Source: Hygrocybe punicea (lineage: Eukaryota; Basidiomycota; Agaricomycetes; Agaricales; Hygrophoraceae). From it: a stretch of DNA of 64,000 nucleotides. Under the pieces are notes generated by a model, which saw only the letters and a program-made list of their open reading frames with translations, did no database searches and was not told the origin of the DNA. The position numbers were made by a program, and so were the translations under genes. The DNA lies in NCBI GenBank assembly GCA_963556145.1, contig OY744469.1, positions 682,001-746,000 on the forward strand, given 5' to 3'. Positions 11,076 to 22,438 of the stretch are shown in pieces (position 1 is the first letter of the stretch; each line of letters begins with the position of its first letter).

Positions 11076-12811
11076 GCGGGTAGTCCAATGAACACGTGAG
11101 GGCCTGGAGATGTCGAATATGCCGGGTCGCGAGGCACAGTGACGTGGCACGATGTTGGGGGCTCGAACACAGCGGAGGCGGCTGGTACGGACTCGCGAGG
11201 GATGCTGTGGGGTGCTGAGATGTGGTGCAAGGCGGCGGGGTATCTAACGAAGGCGTGCGCGGCTGGGGGCGTCGAGTAGACAGGGGCCTGAGGTGGGATG
11301 ACGTGGCGAATCCGTGGGGGCTCAAACACGGCGGATGCGGCCTGTATTGGCTTGGGACTTACGATGTGGGTCCCTGGTGTGCGGTACGTGGGTGTGGGTG
11401 ATCCTACGGAGGTGGTAGATGCTGGAGATGTCCAATATGCGGGGTCGCGAGGCCAGGTGACGTGGGAGGCGGCCGGATTGCTATAAATGCGGGGGACCTG
11501 CTCGTCTGGGGCATTTGAGGCAAACGGGGGCCTGTACGAACTGGTGGGTAGTCCAACAGACACGCGAGGGGCCGGGAATGTCAAATATGCATGGTCGCGA
11601 GGCTGGGTGACGTGGAACGCGTTTGGGGACTTGATAACAGCGGGGATGGTCTGTGTGGGCTCGCGACGGATGGTGTAGGGCTCTGGTACGCGGTACGATG
11701 CGTCAGGTGATCCAACAGAAGTGGTATAGGCCAGGGACGTTGAATACGCAGGGTCGCGAGGCTGGGTGACCTGGAACGCAGCTGGATCACTGTAAACCCG
11801 TGGTACCGAATCATTTGGGACGTTTGAGGTGCACGGGGGGCTGTACAAACGCATAGGGGATGGTCTGCGGGGTGGTACAAAGCCGGGGGACACGGGAGAC
11901 GCAGGGTCGCATTTCTGATGTTGTAGGGCCTGGGACTCGACGGACTGGGTGCACCATGGCAACGACGTCGTGCATGGGGGTGCCAGGGCATGTACGGTCG
12001 CGTGCAACACGGTCTGTGGGCGTAGGATGCTTGGGGAGGTGGGAGCCAGACTGGGTATGCGACTTTGTTGATGGTGACGTGGCATGTTGGGGTGTCCAAA
12101 CCGGGACCAGATTCGCTCGTTTGGGGTGGTGAAGGTGAATGGGGACTTTTGGGACGCGGAACAAGGACGTGGGACGTCGAACGGAGGGGGAACGGGTGCC
12201 CGAGCGTTGTCTGGCAGTACCGGAACGGGTTGGTGGCAGGTTCAACGAGTTTGGATATGCTTTCCCGCGCGGGTACCTCTAAGACGACTAGTCGGCACAC
12301 ACTTTCGTCCACAGATGCAAATTTCTTCATGGTTCTTCCCTTTTTCAACTACGTCAACATGTTCTTCTTGAACCCGACTCGTTTCGGGTGCTTGCATGAC
12401 ATTTTGGACATTCTGGGTGTTTTTGGGGGCATCGAGGGCTGTAGTCGGTTGGAAAATGAAGGGACGGAGGTGGACTATAACGTAGAAGATGAATATATAA
12501 GAAAATGAGAGACTGAGACTGAGGAAAAGTGATAATGAGAGAATGTCGGGTGCGTCGGCATGTGACGATTCTGTGACTCTAAAACTCGCAAGAGGGAAGA
12601 GCTGCCATCGGAGAGGTGCAAGAAAGGTATAGATAAGCAAGTTGAGTACGGAGAACATCTTGGGGAAGCTGCAAAGCTATGAAGTGTCGACGTCAGGGTG
12701 CAGGTAGTCTTTTTGCTGCCGAAAAAGGGGGTGTTGATGTCAAAAATGGCAAAAACAAGATAAAAACAGAAAGTGAGAAGAGACTTGACAATCCTCGCGG
12801 TGGGCTCCAGT

Positions 12812-13065
12812 TGTAGAGAGGGCAGCCTTTGTAGGCACGTAATCTCAGTGTTTTGCGAGTTTTGTCGATGGGGTAAAAACCCAAGAATCTCTTCTTGTTT
12901 GTAACTATGGACACAAGCCACTATATAGGTACTATATAGTATCTATAACAAGAAACAATGAGGAGAACTGGGAGAGGTGATTGGAAAGTGAGAAGTGCAA
13001 ACTGAAGGAATGTAGAATAGAGGAAATAGAGGGAATACGTGCCCAGGGAGATACCAGTCTCTACA
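12812..13065 (-). repeat. LTR (5' copy) of the 5.2-kb element
   Basis: 254 bp, TGTAGAGA...TCTCTACA. On the minus strand it is followed by the primer-binding site at 12809-12793, whose 17 bases are identical to the primer-binding site of the Gypsy element at 47277-47293. Confidence 0.88.
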
Positions 13066-13746
13066 ACACATTATCATATCGCGATTGACAAACCTGACAA
13101 GGGGACAATGAGTTCAACAGACTCCCTGATTCGCTCAGCAGTAATGACGCACCTGTTCGCATAGTAATTGTACCAATCTTGAGAGTCTCGTGTGCACCGG
13201 GAGAGGCCCTGACCATTAATATACCGTTCTCCTTTTGCAAAGGCTGGGATTACATGGCAACCTCTAAGAACATCTGCAGAATCAAGAAAGCCAAAGGCAT
13301 TTTCGCTAGCCATTGCCGGAAAGCATATGTGATCAAGAGTGTGGGAAGTCCAGCTGCCATCCATTATCTGCTGATACCACCAGACCCATAGGACCTCCAT
13401 TCTGCGAGGATGATAGTCCATCATACCTGGCCCTGTGTAGATGACATTCATATGGTATATCCCAACAACGCGGGCAAAGAGGAAACGACAAGTGCTGGTG
13501 GGATCATCGCGATCGTTAGCCAAGACCATGATGTCGCGGTGAGATGTATTCGGATTAATGGTGTCCTGGCCACGATAAACATCATACATGGTATAATTGA
13601 TACGCATGATATTGTGGCAATAAATTCGGTCATGTTTGAAGAAAATATGGTCGATGTTGGGTTCAGAAGAGGACACAGGGAGAGACGGGTCTTCGTAGGG
13701 TGGAGAATTTATTGAAGGAATCATCTTTGGTCCGAACAAGGTTCGT

Positions 13747-16053
13747 GTGCAGGCTTGTTCATCAGTCATATACCAACATCTTGACATTGGCACTTACATC
13801 CAGAACACCTGCTCAGACCTCCTTTCCCCTTTTGGTTTCAACCTATATTCAATGTTACTCCCGGATTTCATGCACAAAGTCGAGATCGGGAGCTGGAGAG
13901 CCCTGTTTATCCATCTACTTCGAATTCTCGAATCACATGGCAGTAGCAACCTCATCTCTGAATTGGACCATCAGTGGGTTCTCCTTTCCATTGATAATAT
14001 CAATGACTCTCACTGGATTGCGCAGCTATAGACAAGTGGCATCCTTTGGAAGGGATTCAGTTCGAAGGTTTCGTTTAAATTGCTCGGAGTTGAAAAACAT
14101 GGTGGCCTGAGATTATGAGAATCTCTTGCAGACATGTCATGTATTATTCAAACCATGCTCTCAACTTAATCTCTGTCTTAGTGTGCAATTCCCGTATTCG
14201 ATGGGCTCCTCCCAGAACCACATAACAGGTGAATATTGCAACTTTTTTTTGTTACAGCGCATTGGCACGGTCTAGCCAAATTGCACCTCCACAATGACTT
14301 GACACTAAATGTTTTGGACTCTGTAACTGAATCTTTGGGCAAGAAACTCCGTGAATTCAGGGATGGAACGTGTTCTGCATTCGCAACTAGGGAGCTTGAA
14401 AGAGAGTTCAATGCTCGTGTCTGACGCCAGACCAAATCTATGGCTGCAACACATGCCCCAAATGTTCAAAACCTGACTGCCATTACCAGGGCTGTCGTCG
14501 CAGATGCATCTGCTCAACAGACTATTGTTGCGCCTGCCAGGAATGAAGATCCTACAGCTCCTATCCAGACAATTGGTAGTTCTCGTCGCCGACGCAAAGT
14601 TCTCAATTTAAACATGTACAAAACCCATTCACATGGATACTATGCCACAACAATCAGAAGATATGGCACAACGGATTCATATACAACAGAACCTGTGCGT
14701 AACACTGTACAGTTCAGTTACTAAGTTGATTTTGATTAATTGGTGGTTACTTCAGCAGGGCGAACTGGAACATCGTTCACCCAAGTCATGGTATTCTCGT
14801 ACGAGTCGTAAGGACTTCATCCAGCAACTCACCCAAATAGAGCGACATCGAACATGGATCTGGCATATCTGGGAACAACATCACCCTGTTCACGAGACTG
14901 TTCCACATACACCGAATGTTCAGCATATTATTGGACAATCGCAAAATTACCCAGAGAACATATCAGCATTTTTGCGGAAGCACGATGGAGATCCCATTGT
15001 CAGGGTAAGATCTCGGAGTGATTGTGCTCGTAGCTGGACATGCTCACCTGATCTTAGGATTTCGTCCCGAAACTCAAGCAGCAATTACTGCCATGCATCA
15101 AGGAAATGCTCCAACAAGAATCTGTCATGCAAAGCGATGAGCCCTGCCCAGTAAACCATGAAATCCCACTATCACCGCCTGTCGAACTTGACTGCGAGAA
15201 GATATTTTTCAAAAGCGACTGCATGTACCGCCATCATTTAGCGAGGTTCAACTACACTACATACGATGTCCAATGATCTCAAGACGTCATCAACTTTAAT
15301 TCCTCGCACTGTGACGTCATGCTGCTTGCCAACAGGGAGGACATGAGCATTGGGTCCTGCCATCCATTCATGTATGCTCGAGTTCTCGGAGTTTACCACA
15401 TTAATGGCATCTATATGGGACCAGGCATGCTGGACTATGCACCACGGAAGCTTCACTTCCTCTGGGTACGATGGTTTGAATACACTGAACATAGAGCTTG
15501 GCCTGGCAGGACTGCCGCCTTGATTCGGTTCACTTCCCGCTCCTTGCAAGCAGTGATGCTTTTGGGTTTATCGATCCCAGGGATGTCTTACAAAGTTGTC
15601 ACGTTATTCCAGCATTTGTGAATGGGAGAGTCTATCCTGATACTATGTTAACAGGTGGGCGACTAGTATTACCACTAAGTACTTTGGTATTGACTTTGCT
15701 TTATTAGGTTTGTAGACCATGATATGCTCATGAGGTACCACTGGGGCCTTGCTGTTGGACATCATTATGCTCATGGCCAGGCTGCGGACATGGAAGACAA
15801 CATTGACTTGGAATGGTCGGGGTGTGAAGCACTAGAGCGTCCTTTACTACCACATGAGGAAATGGCACATATGCCGAACGAGCAAGTTGCTGTTGAAATC
15901 GGCGAGGACATCATCTTTGATGTTGATCAAGAGATGGAGCTTTGTGAAGATGAGGAGGATGAAGATTGGGATGATGTGGAGGAATCCAGCAATGAACTTA
16001 AGCAACTGGATGAGAGTGATGACTCGGACAATCTCCTTGAAGACAGTAGTTGA
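13747..16053 (+). pseudogene. Plavaka/CACTA-like transposase, second copy
   Basis: Recognisable in order are YSMLLPDFMHKVEIGSWRALF (about 13850-13912), an intron at about 13974-14028, FGRDSVRRF, AHWHGLAKLHLHNDLTL (about 14256-14310), TTIRRYGTTDSY (about 14650-14685), an intron near 14696-14757, GELEHRSPKSW, then the C-terminal half YARVLGVYHINGIYMGPGML (about 15370-15430), FGFIDPRDVLQSCHVIPAF and, after an intron, MRYHWGLAVGHHYAHG with an acidic tail ending at 16053. Two in-frame TGA codons (14108-14110, 14422-14424) stand where CGA (Arg) is expected, and frames change near 15130-15300. The N-terminal DNA-binding part is missing at the junction with the opposing copy at 13793. It is non-functional in this form. 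Confidence 0.72.
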
Positions 16054-16646
16054 GGGTTGGAGTATCTAGTTCTTCTCTCCATGTCCACTTTTGTGAGAGA
16101 TCCTGTTATCATTGTCTTCCCTACTAGTAGACACTTGATGGTAATCCTCTGGTTCAGAACCAGTGCTTCCATTGGAGTACTCTTCATGAGCTCCCAAAAT
16201 GGAGAACAAGCGTGAACAGACATGACCGTGACGGCATTGATTGGATAACCCAACAACATTGTACTGACAAAATAATATCAGATTACTGGACCATTCTTGA
16301 GACCAGGGAGTGTTGTTCCCCACAATCGGTCCTCAATGATCTAGCTAATCTGCACAAGATGCCATGGTAAGGGTCAAGAAACTAGTGTCGCCAAACTCGG
16401 TGTTCCAAGAATACATAAATATCCATCGCGAATGGTCGGTACAAGTAAAATTCGGCAACTCGCACAAGTGAAAAAGAGAGGGTAAGGAGGTAGAGGGAGT
16501 ATCATAAACACATTCCAATAGCAAAGTACTATCCCAACATTATTAGAAGAGTTGAACATGTCCTAAATGGAAAGTGCATCTCAGCAAAAATGGTGATGCG
16601 TGATTGAGGAATGTTTACTTATTCAGTAGAGAATGACACCATGAAC
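16054..16646. other. No recognisable gene
   Basis: The region lies between the Plavaka-like tail and the 3' end of the first deaminase-like gene. A minus frame (16374-16559) is hydrophobic and unlike any family I know. Confidence 0.3.
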
Positions 16647-18412
16647 TCACAGAAATCTGCAAGTCCAGTTGATGACAGTAGAAAAAGCGCGAGAAATCAT
16701 GGTCAAGGGAGTGGAAACAACATTGTTATCATTCCACTGCTGCAATTGAGATTGAGAATCTAAATATGTCTTCTTGGTGGTACCAAGCTCCGCGCCGAAG
16801 TAGCTGATCATCGAATCAATGATGGGAGTCGGTAGCCATGATGGCAGGGTATATGCAGTGACTGTTTGACGTGAACCCTCCACGCGGAATTGCAAGGGTT
16901 CTAGGGTTCCCAAAAGGGACAGCAAGTGAGAGCATACGGCGCAGCACTTTGGGAAACTCCAAAGTTAGGGTTCAAATTCTATATCACAATACATAAGAAA
17001 TATATACAAGTTGAAGACAGTACTTACAGCAAATTCATCCAGACCACGAGCTTGGGACTGGTAGATAAGGCCAGCTAGGGAGACTTCACAGTGCAGCATT
17101 CCATAGAAGTTCTCGCCCAACAAGTCATCATTGAGGTGTGCTTCCAGCTTCTCGTTCTTCACCACAAATTGTTCAATTGCTACAATCGCATCCTGCGAAG
17201 TGCAACTGGGATCGCTGGGCTCCAGAGACGAGATGACTTCTGCGACAACTTCCTGCCATGGACGTAGAGCTATTTCAGGATGCGGAGGCATAACAATTTT
17301 GACAGAGGATCCATGAAAATGAGAGGCAACAGCAACAAGGTCACTGGTGGCCTCAAAATAAACGACTTGAAGTTGTAGCCAATGCACATAAGCACTGCAC
17401 ATGTTCAGGGCATGATTCGTACAAGGTCGGACACCAATGGGCTCTGAGTTGCCATATTCTCCAACATCCACCTTCGTACCCTTTGAACTTGACAGCCATC
17501 ATGTCACCGAGTAAAAGGATAGGGAAGTGGTATTCTGGAAAGATGTTCCTCAAGAAAGGATGAATAAGCCAAGTCCCATAGAGTGAGGCCTGATATAGCG
17601 ACACAATAGACAGCGACTTCGAAATCATGAATCTTCTCATCTGGAATAACTTTGAATTCGTCGAGTGTACGGAGAGCGGCTTCGTAAGAACGGAGGAGGT
17701 GGAGTAATAATTGGTGGAATTCTTCACACGTATCCACGTTATAGATAGGGGGGAGCTCCGAGCCAACTCTACACTGTGCCGCTGATGCCATCAGGTTGGG
17801 GATACCAATTTTAGACAGGTGGAGTAATTCTTCATTGACAGGATTCGAAAGCGATTCAATAAAAGCAGCATTGCGCTTACCCAAAGGTGTGCTTAATGGG
17901 TTGTGGGTCACGAAATTGATTGTTACTGGCACTGGCCTCGGATGGCTGGATGGCAAGTAGGCAACGGTAGAATGGCTGAGAATAACATTTGTCCTGGAAT
18001 CCTCTCAACATATTCGGATACGACTTGGCAGAAACATATGTGAAAATGCCGAGTGTATCCCCCTCATTCTGGTTGGCTGCGTTGAGAAGGCAAACCAGAG
18101 TAGCTGCATGTGATGGGAATGGTTGGGAAGTCCTAGAAAATGCATACAATACATGAGAAGCACGAGAAATAGAAAGCATTGCTGAGTACTGACCAAGTCT
18201 TGGCGAGGTAGGGGATTGGGTTACGCGGATTGATGTGATCTGTATTTGGATGTAAAATAGAAGGACTTCCACTGCCAGAAAGGATTAATGGTGGTGGACT
18301 GGGCCCAGGAGTCTTTTGTGGACATAAAAACCCAATGTTCGTGATAGCACACAACGAGCTCCAACTTGAAACCGGAGCCTGAGTCCACCGGCGGAATCTT
18401 CGCCACCATCAC
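16647..18412 (-). pseudogene. Fungal deaminase-like protein (OTT_1508-type), copy 1, frameshifted
   Basis: This is a paralogue of the gene at 22439-24134 and is read with it. The coding pieces on the minus strand run from about 18412 through 18132-17504, 17471-17030 and 16970-16647. The shared N-terminal half includes FQDKCYSQPFYRCLLAIQPS and ELLHLSKIGIPNL. The zinc-binding HCE triad is at about 17090-17100 (MLHCEVSLAGL). The partner motif CCAVC is at about 16935-16950 after an intron with donor gtaagtac. Copy 1 has one extra base near 17893 compared with copy 2, a further break after SRI near 17530 and an out-of-phase GVS before KCC. The deaminase assignment follows from the H[AC]E plus CCxxC pattern known for nucleic-acid deaminases; the substrate is unknown. 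Confidence 0.6.
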
Positions 18413-19432
18413 AGCTGTGACCTCACGGTCTCTGACTAGAAGGACGGCAAAGCTCCCAGGGAACGATAGTCACTGTGCATCTGCCTGGGCCAGTGTGAAT
18501 TCAGGAATGGCATGTTTTGTCAGTGAATGACAGCACATTTAGGGAAGTATCCTGAAATAATTCCAACAGGGTGGTGATAGTTCAAAATGTTAGGATCTTT
18601 TGGAAAACCCCTTCATCACCAGCCATTTTAAGTTGGTATACTGTACCAGGAGTGCTGGTGGGCCAACGGCAACAGTGATCACCCGGTCTGAGGTGAAGTC
18701 AAGTTTGTTGGTGGTATCGTAGTATCTGCATTGACAGATGTGCTCTGAGTCCCTGGTTGCGTTCCGAGTTGGAGTCACACTGGCTGTGACACAATGATCA
18801 CAGTCATGGTCACAGCTTCCAAAAAGTTGACTAAGCTTGGTCTGAGTCACTGCCAGGTAGCAGCAAGCTACAGAAACTACAATTCTTCAGCAAGAACAAT
18901 GCTATCTAATCCAAATGGTACCGTGATCCATGACCACTTGGGATGGCCAAATTTAAATTGGCCTCGGAATGAATTTGTGCCATTGTTGTGATAAATTTGA
19001 CTTAGCTGATCATACATTTAGAACATATCCTACATTTTTATCAAGTTTTAAGGCTAATTGCTGAGAGGAATTGCAAACAAAGTCAGGATCAGTGTGAAAA
19101 GTCCTTATCGTGGGATCATGGCCACTTGGGATGTGACCAAAATCACGCCGGTTATGATTGGTTACTGGTCATTGGAGTGAAAGTTTGCTGTACCAACTGA
19201 ATCAGGCAAGCGTGACATGACAAAGTGAATGAGCATGTATTGAAGGGATTTAATGACAGACTAAGATCTAATGCCCTACAAGGCAAACAATCTTGGGAAA
19301 ATGTCAGTGTGGTATACTGGATAGATTTTACAAAAAGTCCAAGCCAAAATGGTTTGTAATTCATCCAAAAATCGAGTCTGTCCCAAGTGGTCATGGTTTC
19401 CCAAGTGGTCATAGATCACGGTAGTCCCAGCC
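18413..19432. other. No gene; outer arm of a nested inverted repeat
   Basis: About 18821-18919 is an inverted, imperfect copy of 20463-20560; 34 bases (accatttggattagatagca... on the right arm) match exactly. These outer arms enclose the inner foldback at 19433-20123. No coding resemblance was seen. Confidence 0.5.
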
Positions 19433-20123
19433 TTATTGCTGTTTTCAGAACAGTTGTCACATGATGTGACAACTCACTTTTTTGATCCAAACTTGTGGGA
19501 AGTGTTACACACTCAATTCTCAACCAATCTTCATGATCCCAGGTGATTCTGAACCCCCTCAATTAGCTCTAGATGCTGGTAACAATGTAAATTAATATTT
19601 AAAAAATCATATTTTAGATCTCACATTTAGGATTGGGGAGATTTTCTAATGGAAATTTACTTTCTAATTATCCAAAAATAGTTAGGATATAATATTTTGA
19701 ATATTGTGCAGGTGCTCAGGTATTTCTGAGACTATTCTATTATGTATTCATAGCACAGAACATGTGTCTCACTCTTTACATAAACCATCATTCATCTGTT
19801 TGGATGGTGTAAGACATTTTGCTGTTATCAAACTACTTGAGCACCTGCACAATATTCACAATATTATATCCTAACTATTTTTGGATAATTAGAAAGTAAA
19901 TTTCCATTAGAAAATCTCCCCAATCCTAAATGTGAGATCTAAAATATGATTTTTTAAATATTAATTTACATTGTTACCAGCATCTAGAGCTAATTGAGGG
20001 GGTTCAGAATCACCTGGGATCATGAAGATTGGTTGAGAATTGAGTGTGTAACACTTCCCACAAGTTTGGATCAAAAAAGTGAGTTGTCACATCATGTGAC
20101 AACTGTTCTGAAAACAGCAATAA
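19433..20123. mobile_element. Foldback (long inverted repeat) element, 285-bp arms
   Basis: The left arm 19433-19717 and right arm 19839-20123 are near-perfect reverse complements, starting TTATTGCTGTTTTCAGAAC, with a 121-bp unique loop. It is AT-rich and non-coding. Transcription through it would give a very long hairpin RNA. Clear target duplications were not resolved. The short open frames inside are chance. Confidence 0.85.
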
Positions 20124-21793
20124 ATAAATATATGTAGACCTGCTGAGGTGGAAATTTTGTGTCGTATAATTCTGGAGCCCAGTCGGCTCCAAAAAAGGAA
20201 AACCCAGGTCTAAGGTCCAATTTCATAAAATATTTACAATGAACCCAGGGAGTATTCCAAAACTTCTTAAAAAATCCAGTAGTGGTAAAATCAACCTTTC
20301 ACTCACATAAAGCATGATTTTAGATGGTGATAGTATCCAAATGCACATATAAATGAGCCACACTACCTGAAATGGACAGCATCTCTTAAAGAAACTACCT
20401 GACAATGCCAACTGGTATTTTTTCCTGTAAGAAATGGTCTACATATTCTTTAAGCCTGAGACTACCATTTGGATTAGATAGCATTGTTCTTGCTGAAGCA
20501 TTGTAGTTTCTGTAGCTCAGCCACAGCTACATAGCAGTGACTGAGCTTAGTCAACTTTTTTTTTTTGGCTGCAGCCTACCTTTGTGAAATACACTGTAAT
20601 CATGGTCAGATTCTAAGGTTAACCCATACTATCACTGAGTCACATATCCACCTTTTAACAATTTTCCTTGTTAAATTTCTTGCTTAACAACCACAGAGCT
20701 GGGGACATCAAAGAATTCCTCACAACTGTTATTCTACATTGTCTACTTGCCTGTAATTTTGCTTTAAATTTAAATGATCTGCTTGAGGCTTTATTCTTCT
20801 GTAAACCTGAGTAGGACCACCTTTTAACATATTCCCATGGGTCTTGAGCACCCTCATAACCACAGCACAGCATTCTTAGGCAGAAGTACACTGAATGCAT
20901 GTATATAGTACCCATGGTATACTGCTCTACCTGGTGTTGTTCAGGTATGGTGTGTTGTAGTGGCGAGGTCGGGGTCGCTGCGGAACTGTGATCCTAGCCT
21001 GGGGTTGTCAGCGTAGAAGTGACTGGGAATAGTTAGCAAGCTTCAGAGAGATAATAGGAGACTAAGGGTAGAAAGCCACCAACTAATACTACTAGAATCT
21101 AACAAAACCGATCTAAACCATCGAAGCCGATGATGTTGGGTATGGTGGGTTGGGTGTCGGGTGTCGAACGGTATAATGAGACGGTAGAAGGATGGGGAGA
21201 GTGTTGAGGAGACCAACGAGTTATAAGAGTGAGTGATTTTGGTGGGAGACGAATTCTAAGTGGGAGGAAACGGGGGAACTGGTTTCTTATTCAGAGACGG
21301 CACTTGGGCACCATTTTTATACTACAAAATTCTGTATCTAGATTCAGACAAGAGTCCTCGGCCGATGAGAGGAAACAAAGGAAAATAAAAATGGAGAAGT
21401 GAGAAGAGGGTTGCGAGGCGACCATGACAGGAAAAATGGGTGGAAGATGTAAAAGCCCGTAAAAGATGTAAAATACTTTACTATATCTCCATAAGGGAGA
21501 CAGTAGGCACAAATAGGGTAAGTCCGATGTAGGGATTCCAGTCCAATGAGATCCATCTTTGATATTTGGAGTTCCATGACTTTAGGAGTTTGGACCGTTG
21601 TGTATGTGAGCGGCCATGCTAGTCGGTAAGCGTCGGGTTACATCGGGTTTGAACGTGAGCCATTGGAGAGGTTGGGTTCGAGCGGGTTCGTAATAAATTG
21701 AGTTTCCAGTCTCAGAGGGTTGAGGACCCTCTACAGTGTACCTGTAGCCCAAACAGGTGCAGGTACAGTGGGTACAGGTGCAGCATCTGGTAT
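20124..21793. other. Intergenic, mostly unassigned repeat-like DNA
   Basis: It contains the right outer arm of the nested inverted repeat (20463-20560). From about 20940 to 21800 the DNA looks like transposon non-coding sequence next to the Copia fragment, but I could not find paired LTRs or a primer-binding site. Confidence 0.35.
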
Positions 21794-22260
21794 TCAGACC
21801 CATGGTATACCTGTGCAATTCCCTACTAGTGAACTGGGTGTAGCTGTTGCATATAGGATATCAGGTCTAGTGGTGTGAGCAGCATACAAGAGCTCTCCAA
21901 TGCATGTAGCATATTCAGTGGAGGTGTGTATTGTTTTATTCTGTTCTAGATCACTTGTGTTTTCAACTAGGGACATGTTTGGATTCATTAGTGTCAACAC
22001 TAGTTTTGCATCCTTCATTCCAGCTTGGTTAAGGACCTTCAAGATGTGTTGTTTCTGCAACAATAGGTATATTGACACAATGAATCATCCCCTTGCTCAC
22101 AAGCTGGAGGCAATTTTGGCTTCTTTAAGTCATCAAATGTGTTTGGAGGAGTCTCATTCTATGGTTTTCACTCATATGACTGACTACTTTCATTGTGTAT
22201 AGTTCATACTGTCCTCATAAACCAGGAGACACCCAAAACACATCAATGTAGACTACAATT
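21794..22260 (-). pseudogene. Ty1/Copia polyprotein fragment (end of reverse transcriptase)
   Basis: The minus-strand frame carries the connection between reverse transcriptase and RNase H typical of Copia elements: ILKVLNQAGMKDAKLV, then a TLMNPN block in place of TPMDPN, then YATCIGELLYAAHTTRPDILYA. The catalytic YVDD region, integrase and RNase H are not present, so only about 100 residues survive. Confidence 0.7.
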
Positions 22261-22438
22261 CTTCAGAATTTTAATGGATTTTTTCATTGATTTATTTTTA
22301 ACACACCCATACTCTCCCATAACCCAGAGCCTGAAGCTGTGACTGAGAGGTATGGGTTGAGGGAGTTGACTGCATTAAATCCCTAGTAAATAATTTCCCA
22401 TCTTCCGAGTCTACACTATTGGACAGTCATAGAACTAG

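Larger units (their letters stand above)
8214..12348 (-). pseudogene. Pro/Ser/Thr-rich tandem-repeat ORF of the 5.2-kb LTR element
   Basis: The ORF is read in pieces 12348-11076 and 9033-8214, on either side of the nested mini-LTR element. The body is a degenerate tandem repeat of about 50-54 residues, at least six units, with the recurrent core HVTxPRDPAYSTSPA then SVGxPxxxYR. The frame used for the repeats is the same on both sides once the nested element and one 4-bp target are removed. Two further frame changes (near 12090 and near 8550) suggest decay. The C-terminus (IEQTVAKLAHRLEMLE) looks helical. The position fits a gag-like product, but I see no known domain and no catalytic motif. 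Confidence 0.5.
7837..13065 (-). mobile_element. Non-autonomous LTR retrotransposon, 5.2 kb (3.2 kb without its nested insert)
   Basis: Two near-identical LTRs (7837-8089 and 12812-13065) bound the element. Read on the minus strand, the 5' LTR is followed after 2 bases by the primer-binding site TGGAGCCCACCGCGAGG (12809-12793). The flanking 4-bp target is gcgt on one side and gtgt on the other (plus 7833-7836 and 13066-13069), a C/T difference. There is no reverse transcriptase, protease or integrase; the interior has only a Pro-rich repeat ORF. A clear polypurine tract was not found. It lies inside the Plavaka-like gene and is itself invaded by the element at 9034-11075. Confidence 0.85.
7462..13793 (-). 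pseudogene. Plavaka/CACTA-like transposase, C-terminal part, split by an LTR element
   Basis: The coding pieces are 13793-13070 and, beyond the inserted LTR element, 7836-7462. They show the C-terminal signature of a transposase-like family very abundant in Agaricomycetes: an NNRIY-like start (HDRIYCHNIMRINYT), ARVVGIYHMNVIYTG, then AFGFLDSADVLRGCHVIPAF, and after an intron (donor gtgcgt, acceptor cag near 13097) FVNRDMIM. This joins the downstream RFHW and GVGHLYAH across the 5.2-kb insertion. A 2-base loss after RFHW shifts the frame, and an acidic tail rich in Asp/Glu follows. The N-terminal transposase part is absent. I recall this family as Plavaka-like; the name is less certain than the relationship to the copy at 13747-16053. 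Confidence 0.72.

Noticed and set aside
20940..21790. A Copia LTR beside the Copia fragment
   Set aside because: No second copy, primer site or duplication could be found, so an LTR cannot be supported.
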